Positions 1 through 10,600 of a stretch of 64,000 nt of DNA are shown one piece after another. The position numbers and the translations under genes were made by a program. Under the pieces are notes generated by a model. The model did not search any database. It was not told the origin of the DNA and worked only from the letters and a program-made list of their open reading frames with translations. This stretch comes from Sabellastarte sp. h YS-2021 (Eukaryota > Annelida > Polychaeta > Sabellida > Sabellidae), in NCBI GenBank assembly GCA_964017235.1, contig OZ024927.1:50845293-50909292 (forward strand), written 5' to 3'. Within the stretch, counting starts at the first letter, position 1. Each line of letters begins with the position of its first letter.

Positions 1-302
1 ACCTCTGACCCCATTATTATTGAGACATTATTTTGTTCATTTGTAACATTTTTGTAACATTTGTAAGTAAACATTTAATAAATGGTTTACATAAAACATT
101 TTGGAAACATATTAGTATTGTAAATGGTTTTCTTACCCATCACTTTTTAACCTTGCAAAACATTTCCTTTCAAACGTTTGAAAAACTCAAAAATGTTTAC
201 TGGGTCTTCATTGACCCATTAGTTACTGTACTTTGATGGTTTGTATTCAGCAATGTGCACAAAAAATAGTACTGTATGATTTTTATAGATATTCAAAAAT
301 AT
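1..302. other. left edge, no recognised feature
   Basis: AT-rich sequence downstream of gene A. I see no coding exon, no tRNA-like box and no repeat of the other families here. Confidence 0.4.
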
Positions 303-600
303 TTAGTTGATATCTGACACTGTGGCTTAGTGGGTAATATTCTTACCTGGGAACACAGAGAACATTCAATCCTAAGTAAAGGCAAATACATAGTGCCTCT
401 GATAACCACTTAAAAAGAAGTCCAGTCACTTCACATTACATTAAAAGAAGTTCTCTGTCAAAAGGCCTGATCACCAGTGGCAGGCTAAAGAATATTAGGG
501 ACACTGATAAATGGCCATCCCTGTGATTCTGTCTTTCAGTTATTAGAATGTCAGTTACTAGAGCTTCTGCTGTACATGTGCTTTTAGGAGGGTTAAATAG
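303..600 (+). mobile_element. tRNA-derived SINE, family B, copy 1
   Basis: The head has an A-box-like stretch (TGGCTTAGTGGGTAA) and a weak B-box-like stretch (ATTCAATCC) about 40 bases on. The body (GATAACCACTTAAAA, then GTGGCAGGCTAAAGAA, then TGATAAATGGCCATCC) matches the reverse complement of 3,588-3,895, so the two are copies of one element. Homology probably runs on to about 640. The copy is diverged and has no clear target duplication. The tRNA origin is inferred from the boxes. Confidence 0.6.
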
Positions 601-654
601 TGGGTTGCATCTTGTAGTAAAGAAGATATTGCACTATAATTACCAAAAATGCAG

Positions 655-1044
655 CACATGGTATTGTGTAAATCCCAACAATATAGTACATGGTATTGTG
701 TAATTACCAACAATACAGTACATGGTATTGTATAAATACCAACAGTACAGTACACGGTATTGTATAAATCCCAACAGTACAGTACATGGTATTGTATAAA
801 TACCAACAGTACAGTACATGGTATTGTGAAATTACCAACAATACAGTACATGGTATTGTATAAATACCAACAGTACAGTACATGGTATTGTGTAATTACC
901 AACAATAAAGTACTTGGTATTGTGTAAATACCAACAAAACAGTACATGGTATTGTATAAATACCAACAGTACAGTACATGGTATTGTGTAAATACCAACA
1001 AAACAGTACATGGTATTGTATAAATACCAACAGTACAGTACATG
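655..1044. repeat. 32-bp minisatellite, about 12 copies, each with an inverted repeat
   Basis: The start of the motif CATGGTATTG recurs every 32 bases from about 656 to 1,039. Each unit contains TGGTATT and AATACCA separated by about five bases, so every unit can fold into a small hairpin. Copies differ by a few substitutions, mainly GTATAAATACC versus GTGTAATTACC. An open frame on the minus strand across the array is a by-product of the repeat and is not a gene. Confidence 0.9.
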
Positions 1045-1244
1045 TGTAGACACAAAGATAAACGGCCATTAAAACTTTTAAATATGTGTAGTTTGAACAA
1101 CAAAATCACAGAGTAAATAAAATGTAGGAATAGCATGTTGATAGTTTGATGTGAATGAATTCAAATTGAATATAATAGGCAGATGCTTTATGTCTGAAAT
1201 ATTTGTAATATGCATGTGTGTTTGTTTTTAATAATTTAAAATAG

Positions 1245-1557
1245 AAACATTTTATTGTAAAATTATACACTAATTAACAATCAATGAAAACTTATCCCTT
1301 TGCAAAAGCTAACCCATCCTAGTATGTTGGCTTCCCCAGGTGTTTCTTGGTGATGCTGACTTCTGCTATGTCTTTGGTCAATTGATTATGGATCTCTGCT
1401 TTTCTGTATGACATGCTTTAAAGTCTGTCTTTGAGCTAGAGATTAATCGCTATAAAAAGTATATTTAGAATTAGAATCAGTTTTGGGCACGTTCAAGGCT
1501 ACTTTAAATACACCAGACATTTAAAGGCTTTAGATACCCAATCAAATCAGGTCTTAC
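1245..1557 (-). other. unresolved 3' end of gene A, with a possible polyA signal
   Basis: Below the last sure exon of gene A the minus strand can be read in two ways. If the donor GTAAGA at 1,557 is not used, the frame runs 17 more codons to a TAA near 1,504. If it is used, a short open stretch at about 1,325-1,420 (IHNQLTKDIAEVSITKK...) is a candidate terminal exon, but no acceptor in the right phase with a pyrimidine tract is clear. A minus-strand AATAAA lies at 1,251-1,256 and would suit either reading. Confidence 0.35.
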
Positions 1558-1653
1558 AGATATATCCAGCTTGCTGATTTTGATGGAAGGTTTGTTCTTG
1601 ATTAGTTTTACAATTTCCAGCGCCCCTTCAGTAGAAATAGGATTATCTGCAAG
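1558..1653 (-). CDS. gene A exon 11 (last LRR)
   Basis: This 96-bp, phase 0 exon has acceptor TTTGCAG and donor GTAAGA. It encodes LADNPISTEGALEIVKL and ends in KLDIS. The same 96-bp exon in gene B ends KDIDIS at the equivalent junction. Confidence 0.75.
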
Positions 1654-4600
1654 CTGCAAAGAAAGCAATAAATATATCATGGCATAAAGTTCAGAATGAA
1701 TATAACTTAGGGATTAGTGAAAGATAAGAGAAAAATTAGCTTAATTTTACTATAAAAACTAAATACTTAAGCTAACATTTTGCTGATCTTTTGTGAATTG
1801 CCATTATGAATACAGCCTAGTATATCATTTTATAGTTATTACATAGCAAATACACATTCAAATGAACAACGTTTATCTTGCACCAAATAATACATACTTG
1901 TAACAGTAAGTCTATTTACTGCAATAAAAAAGCAACAAATGGTGATATATATTTTGATTGCCCTTTCAAAATATATCTCAAAATACCTCTCAAATCATTT
2001 TATCATGCTTATATTAATACAGCCACACATTAAAACTGTCACTACTATAGATTTGCACTTTACTGTTATTCATTTAGTTTCAATGTTGCTTTTGACATAT
2101 ATGTTACATTACAACAGTTTGCTGGGGAGGTGGAGGAATGCAGTGCATACCAACTGAAAATCTCTACAGTAAACTAAATGATACTGCCTTGTACTGTTGT
2201 ATTTACTCTTACCAGAAGAGTTGTCAGAGTGGAATTAGCTGAAATCCCCTTCAGTAGCTCCATGAGACATTCAAAGTCTATTCTGTTACAGTTGAGGTTC
2301 AATGTCTCCAGGGTTCTGTTGACTCTGAGAGATTTGCTAAGAGCTCTGCAGCCATCCAGGTAGAACCCATTCCAGGAAATGTCCAGGTGTGTGATGGAGA
2401 TGTTAGTCTGCAGATTAATATTTATATAGGTTACATAATTATAGTAAGAAATGTCAAATTCAATATTTCTTGAAAAAATAGGCCACAGGGACCCTATCCA
2501 AATATTAAGCAAAATGGACTGAGACTCTTCAACAGTTTGTCTCAAATATTACAAACTTTAAAAGAATGCCTTTCAAAAAAATGCCAGTTGGATTTCTTCA
2601 TTTAAGGTTATTAAAATCTTATAGAGATGGCCTTTTATGAAATTAAGTGTATGTAATCTTATTGTTATGAATGTGGGGTTGGGGGAATAAGGGATATATG
2701 GCTCTAGGTTGGGCGGGCACTTTGTACAATATTCTTCCTGGCAATTTGGTGGGGTTTTTTCTAAAATGAAGCTGAAAGATATTAAATATAAAGAAATTCA
2801 GACTGGACTCATAATTGTAAATCATTTTGAACCACAAAAAATATTATACAAAAAACAAAAACCTTCCATACAATGGGAAAAAGAGCTTTCTCACAATAAG
2901 ATATGTTAAAACAGGGTATGTATGAGGACCCAGATATTTACAGAAGAAAAGGTTCTAACCAGTGATGAACAAGATAGATATGTTATAACAGTTACTGCAA
3001 ATTCATGCTAGTAGTTTGTCTTTTTGTGATCTATATAATATATTCAGGGTGGTTTTGATATGTTTTTCTTTTTTTTTCTTTTTGCAAATTTACTGTCCAA
3101 ACTGCATTTTTTGTATAGTTAATAACAATGGAACAAAAAAATGGTAATTATTGTTCATGATAATACCTACTACTGATAGTTAATCTGAAATGTAAAGCAC
3201 AACTCACTGAAAGACATTCAGCAATGGCCACAGCACCTCTTCTTCGCAAGTGATTCCAGCTCAAATTTAAAATCTCTATTGCATCATTTGAACCTAGAAG
3301 TAAAACAAGTCTGTTGTTGGAGTACTTGCAATTGCCATGCTATTTCATTATTTATATGTAATGTAATTGTTTTTGTTCATTAGTTCCTGTATATTTCTTA
3401 AAACTAGAAAAAATTGACATAATTCGTCAAACATTCATTTAATGTTGGCTTTGAAATTTTGGTTGCATGTATATTATCTTATCATTGAAGTTCACATTTG
3501 GTATGAAAATAAAACATCAGTCCTCCAAGCCAGTAAATCCATATACTTCTATATGCTAATTTGTAATGTATTGTGTATATTTATATTCAGCACAATATCT
3601 CCATCCACTACAGGACTCAAAGCGCTATTTGACCCATCAAACTGCACCGGTACACCCCAAGCTCTCTAATAACTGTCATTCCCCTAACTGAATAACAGAG
3701 GCTCAAGGATGACCATTTATCAAGGTCGTTGAGGTTCTTTAGCCTACCACTGGGGATAGGACCCATGACACAGGAGAGCCATTTTAAGTGGTCATCTGAG
3801 CCAATATGTATTTTCCTGAACCTGGGATTGAACCCACGTCATCTGCATTCCTGGGCGAGTACATTATCCACTAGGCCATAGAAGCTAATCAACACACCAA
3901 GTTTATAACATAGTGATATTTGTTAATTGTAGTTGTCAAAATACATTTCCCAACACATATAATATAAAAAACACAAACATTGATTTTTAATAGATGCAAT
4001 GGATTAATGGATTTTTTTTTAAATTTTGCAATAGACGTTCCCAAAATATTGTTTTCTGACTCAATTTTTAAATATAGCTTTCTATGAAAAAAACAGCAGT
4101 CTACTCACACAAAGCATGTGCCAGTATGGCTCCTCCTTTCTCCCGAAAAGTATTATGTGACAAATTCAAGTCTTTAATTATGGTATTTTCCTGAAGGAAT
4201 ACAACAAGATAGATATTGTAATTATTTTCATAGTACATTGTATATGTCAACTGACACCAACTAACAGTCGTAGTTCAGTGCAATGAATCTGAAGGTGAAA
4301 CACCCACCATGAGAGGTGATTTTTTTTCTGGTGCACATGTACTGTAATTAGTTTGACCCAGTGTCACAACACAATATCATCACAACAGCTTTTATGTACA
4401 TCTTACCAAAAAATTATATAATTATTATTATATATTTAAGAGCAAAATGCATTTGACATTGTATGCAGAAGCACAAGGGACCAGCTAACAATAATTCACA
4501 AGAATTTCCAGTTAACAGTGTATATTTCAATGGAAAAAACACTCTGCAGACTTAATGACTAATTCTACCTTAAGGTAATTCAATTTAAAATGGTTTGACT

Positions 4601-7600
4601 GCATAAACTAGAATGAATTATTTTTTTTTTTTTTTTGCAATCAAAGCATTATCAATATTACACAATAGTTAACAAATATGCATAAATAATTGGAATTACC
4701 TCTATCAAATCTGCAAGTGCCATGGTGTCATTCTCATCTAAATTGTTTCCTGAAAAAAAGAGACATTCCCAATATGACATAGGATTAGAGATTTTGGCAA
4801 TGTCTTGTTGCAATGGGGTTTACTTAATTGATTCAGCGTGTCACTTTCTGGTCAAGCATAATTGGAGACATTCTACTGTCAGCGAACCAAGTAAAACAGT
4901 TACATTTATATAACAATTTTAATACAGACTTCCAGCAAGTAACCTATTAACTTTATAATCTAGAATTTTCAGATTTCTGAGGTTACAGTTTGTATGACTT
5001 TGATTAGAACACTTTTACTTTCTTCAAACATTAAATAAAGCATTACCTGTTAAGTCTAATTCCACAATGTTTTCATTTGGACTGAGAACCTGGCACAAAC
5101 GACTCAGTCCTGAAGAGCCAATGCTGTTATGTATCAATATCTGAAATCATTTGACAAATGCAAGCATGTTATAGAATAGTTACTCGTTTTGAGAATTTAC
5201 TTGTTACAGCAAACATATATACAAAATGAACCCTGAGAATATATTGACATAATATTGTACAAAAAATGTCACAATTACATCTCCAATTTTAAAGTGGTTC
5301 TAATACATTTTGAATGAAGGACTTTATGGTCACCTCAATCAAAGACTTTTTTCCCTTTTATTATTTTGTCAGTTGAAATTGAAAGAAATATTGACCCACA
5401 AATATTTGGACAGACATATCATTTAAACAAAAAATGCTGTTGCTCTGAGACCATATTTACACAATACAAATCCACTGAAATGATTAAAATAGAATAATAT
5501 GTAAAAAGAAAAACTGATTTTTGTGGGACCACTCAAATATAAATAAAAGCACTACATTACCTGTTTTATAAACCTTATGTGACAGTAACCTATTTTTAAT
5601 ATAAGACTTTAACCTTTATTCATCTTTACCTAAACCAGCAGATCACCCTCTGATCCAAAAATGGGTCAGTAATGATGACTAATATTTTTCTGGTCCATAA
5701 TATGGTCTGGACAATCAAATGCTCTTAGGCAATGAGTAAGTTTGGTTTGATAACTGTTTCTATTGAATAAAACTTAGATCTACACCTGTTACCTACCAGC
5801 TGGGTGAGAGTGTTGTTTTCTCTGAGCATTTCTGCAATGTGTTTTGTACCTTCAGACCTCACATCATTGTCTTCCAGGTGTAACTTCACCACGTTTAGAT
5901 TATCCTAAAAATACAAACATTTTCAGAGTCTTGGTAATGTTAGTCTTTCATCACCAATAACAAAACTCTATCTCTAACAGGTCAAGGCTTAATTATCTTC
6001 TATTTTCACCCAATATTCTATGTTTTGTCAGGTACTTTTGTTGATAAAGAATATAAACATCATATCACATAAAAACATCACATTTTAACTATTTTCTATT
6101 AAACAAATTAATGTTTTATCTTATTACCACTGTGCTATAGGAATATTTTACCAAAAATAGATATTCAGTCTGTACCATTAGAATAATCTTGCCATCAACC
6201 AGACATAGAAAATCCAGTGAAATAGTTTTCTGTACTCCATAAAGATAATGGCCTGATTACAGAAAAAAAAGCCCAAATATCAGCTGCTGTTATCCACATA
6301 TTCTGATTATTTCTCGCTTTGTTTCACAGAAACCTGCACAGCAATGCTGTCATTGTATTGAATCTCCATGTCATCTTTAGAGGAAGATTCCTAGTGGGAT
6401 AAGCTGATACAGACCCATAAACCCATAACTGTTTGTCAAATTGAGCCATATATAATATAGTTCAAGTAACATTGATGAAAATTACTTAAATACTATACCA
6501 ATTTTGAGGACCCATGATTAAAATTGGACAAATATTTATAAAAATTATAAACCACATAAATAAAGAAGAATTTCATTATTAATTGTGAAAATATACAGCG
6601 CAAACAAATTCCAAACTTGGCCGTCATTGTGAAGTTTAGCAATCATTTATGTACATTTAATAACAACACTGAAACTTAGTACACACATAGAAATTTTTAA
6701 CTACTCATTAAAATGTTAGTACCACCTATGGTAATTAGTTACATTTACTTTTCCAATTCTGAAATGCAATAGGATGATGAATAATTCACTATAAATGATA
6801 AATAAGCATTCAAAGGCCAGAAATGGGCACTGTACTAGCTGACTGATGTTCAAAAGCTGCAAGATTTGCAAGTGTGTGTAGTATATTGTGGCATAAGATT
6901 TGCAAACATTCTATTAAGGAAGTGATAAATAGGTATGGTGAATATATGCAAAAGGGTTTACAAGTTTGAAATAAATCTTACCACAAGAGCAACAGCCAAT
7001 GCTTTGCTTCCCTTGTCTCCCAAAAGGTGGTGTCTCAACACAATCTCGCTGGAACCTAACTGCTTGAGGAAGTAACTAGAAGGTGTGACATGGAGTGATT
7101 TGCAGATACTTTTATACACTACAACACTGGGGTGGATTCTCTCTTCTTCATAATACCTTGGTGTGTCCTCGCCTGTAATGTTGTTCACAAATATAATGTT
7201 AAATCATAGATAATCTGGAAATGGAAGTGGATGTTGGACAAGCCTTTTCAAAGAAGGCCAAAGAGTGTGTTAATTTCATTCATACTGTGTACAAAATCTA
7301 TTTACTGTGTTGACAACATCACTTACTCTTGATGACTTTCTGAAATGTTCATATATTAGTATTCTATACCAAATTAATAAAGACCCCAATCAAAACCAGA
7401 CATAAGAATTCCGATTTTAATTAACAATTGCTGATTCATATTCACATATTCAAATTGAAATTATTCGAAACATCAACATGGTTGATTTTTTTTATCTGTT
7501 AAAGGTAAAATCAGTTGACAGCCGTATACTGGACATCTTTCACTGAAGTCAAGACATGCATACAATGAGGGAATAAGAAATGTAAATTTCAACAAATTAT

Positions 7601-10600
7601 GTGACGTTTACCACTGAGTAAACATTCTAATTACCTCAGCCAAGGAGGTATTATTTTCATGACCGTTTGTATGTTTATTAGCAGGATTATGCCAATACTA
7701 TTGGTTGTCTCTTCCTGAAAAAATCAGAAGAGGGTTCTTGGCCTTGGTGATTCTATAAACCTTTTAGAGTCATCTGGATCACTGTCTGGATACAAAAATA
7801 ATTAATCCAAAAAATAATTCAGATTTTCACATGCACTTATTATTATGTGCTTTGGCAGAGATATGTGCTCTCCGAATGCTCCTTTTTACTTATATTGTCT
7901 ATTTATTATCTTACATTCTTGTCACATTTCTGGGTTTGTGGAAAGTTTTAGGCCATTTTATTTAATCTGTTGAACAAAGTCTTTGAATTAAGTTTCTTGT
8001 CATTTTATTTAAAGAAGTATCCCCACTGACAACTTTTCACAAATTCTGCAATTTCTCCTTCTCAGCTACTCACAGAAATTTTCTTTTTCCAGTGTCAATC
8101 ATAAAATTAAATTTTAATATACTTACAATCAAAGTCATAGTCCTCAGAAGGGTCAAAATATCCGGGTCCATGGTCGACTTCATTGACTAGATATGTCCTG
8201 TCAGTGTGCTCAGCCTCACTTTCTGATCCACTGCTCTGTCCAATCTGAAATCACATCAATTAGATACAGTCTAGTCACCAAAGTGCTTACAAATCACAGT
8301 ATATAATGTAATTAGCTACAGACACCTGCTGGGATTCTAACAACATATCTTCTGATTACACAGCCAACTCTTTCACAGATTAAGTGAAAGTGAAATTCCT
8401 GTGGGTGTCATAACAGAGCCCATATGATATCAATATTATATAACCAACCCTTATCCAAAATTCTCAGGGCACAAATCACATAAAAATGAAACATTCATTT
8501 ACTTGGCTGTTTTGATAGGTTAGGATCTTAAAACATGATCACTGTGTTATAATACAAAGGAGCTGACATTGAACTACAAACTTTCTAATTATGGTCCGTG
8601 CCAGTACTTTATCCTGCTTTGAGAATCTCTTGTAGAAGCTTATATAATGTATATATGTTACTCCCAATTTGTGAAATTGCCCATTTCGTGAAATGAAATG
8701 GACAGTTTCACAGAATGGACACAACATTTACAAAGCCCTTCACGTAAAAATTTTATGTAGAATTCCTATATTCAAATATAAGTTAATATCTAGTCTCTTA
8801 AATGCCTTTTACACTGAAATTTATATAGAAATTCTAGTTCACAAGTACACACATTTTGGACAGACATATATTTGTAGTAGAACTTACTGTGACTCTTTTC
8901 TTCCTTTTGAGTTTGACTGTGGGTGCCTTTATTCTGACCTGCTTGCCCTGTAACAATCTGTACTCTGTTGCTTTCTTGAGAGCATCAATCTTTGGAGGAT
9001 TGAAGGATTGATTCTTCAAAACTCCTGCTGACTTTGGGCGAGCTTTTTTCTGTGAATAGAGAGCTAAGATAATTGTTAACTTGCAATAAAATTTCATGAC
9101 TGTAAGGTATATATTCCCAGGAATTTATGATTTCTCAGCAGACTATTTTGGAATTGTTTCTTACATTAGGTACCCATAACCCTTTGATGAAAATGAATTT
9201 TTTTTTGCTTTTAAACATTATGATGACAAACTTTATACATTGATAATTTGAAAAATATTACAATCCAATCTACATAATGTTCTATCCTTCTTAAAGACCT
9301 ATATACAGAACCATAATATGATGCTAGCCAATCTAATCTGATAATAAAGTTGGAACAACTGTGACATTCTCTGTCTATATATATTGACAATGATATGATA
9401 CAATACAATACACTTCAAATGGATACAAAACCGTTTTTTTTTTGTTCAGTAGCTATCATCAGTACATGCTGTAGACCTCCAGTTAATATGACCTCTGTAT
9501 TTCTAGTTCAATTTTGAAATTCTTTCAACCATTTTCTTTAATTATATAAATTTAAATAGGGTTCATATCTGAGTGTATCATATTGGATCATAACAGATCA
9601 GTCTGGTGTGGATAGACCTTCAGTCTCTAGCACCAATTTTTCTTTATCAATACTTTCTGATATTGTAATTAAATTCTCATTCGTGTATACTTTGAACACT
9701 GTAAATCTGGATATGCTTGTCCATATTGCTGTCCCTGAGTTCTCATTGTCTGTGTCCCTGTGTTTACTTCATGCTGTCCCTATGTATCAATAGCTTACAA
9801 TTATATGTAGCTGTATTCACATGCATATTGACAAATAGTTTATATTTTAGTCCATAATATTTCAGCTGCCTAAGTCTATTTTTTACACCTTTTTACCTTT
9901 TTTCATTTTCTTAACATTCTACTCTCTGTTATCAGTTAATGAATATTATTCACACAGAATAGACATATTCACCATGCCTATTATCATTTTAACCCCATTG
10001 TACGATCCCCCTTCTTCCGATTTTGTCTTACTGTCTGATGCCTTGTCACATCTCTTCACATGATAGTGTATAATATTACACTGTCTCTTTCCACCTCATA
10101 ATGCTTTCTTTCTTTAGTGTCTGCCCTTAAATTCTAAAATAGGTAAAGCAGTAAACTCTGTGGAAGTAAAATAATTCTATAGTAGAGTTTGACAAACTCT
10201 ACCTGTTCTTCATCCATAAAGCCCCCCCCCCCCCCCCCCCCCCCCCCCAGCTCTTCTCATCAATTCCCTCCTCCCTTTAATTCCTGCTTTCTCTTCACAT
10301 AAATATTCTATATTTCTTCCTGACATAAACACAAATGACACAGCCCAAAAAGTCTTTTGATCTACAAATGCGAGCTGAAAGCCATCAGTAGGGCACTGAC
10401 ATCAGAGTTGCAAAGTCATCAGAAGCGAGTAGTACACTAGGATTTATGAAAGTTTGGTGACAAAAAGAAATCCCAAGTCAGATACATCCCATACCTGACC
10501 TAGACCTAAGAGTGTCACCCATCCAAGTACTAACATAGCCCTTTGCTGCTTAACTTCCGTGATGACAGTTTTACCCATCGTGCTATGCCATAATTCAGGA

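Noticed and set aside
558-1136. Open frame of 192 codons on the minus strand
   Set aside because: It is made by the 32-bp minisatellite. The protein repeats every 32 residues only because three units restore the frame, and there is no domain.
1939-2157. Open frame of 72 codons on the plus strand
   Set aside because: It lies in an intron of gene A, is low in complexity and AT-rich, and resembles no family.
8539-8953. Small overlapping open frames near gene A exon 2
   Set aside because: They overlap intron sequence, and their frames do not continue into the supported exons.
10490-10600. Functional 5S rRNA gene
   Set aside because: The 5' part is shortened and the terminal stem is not preserved.
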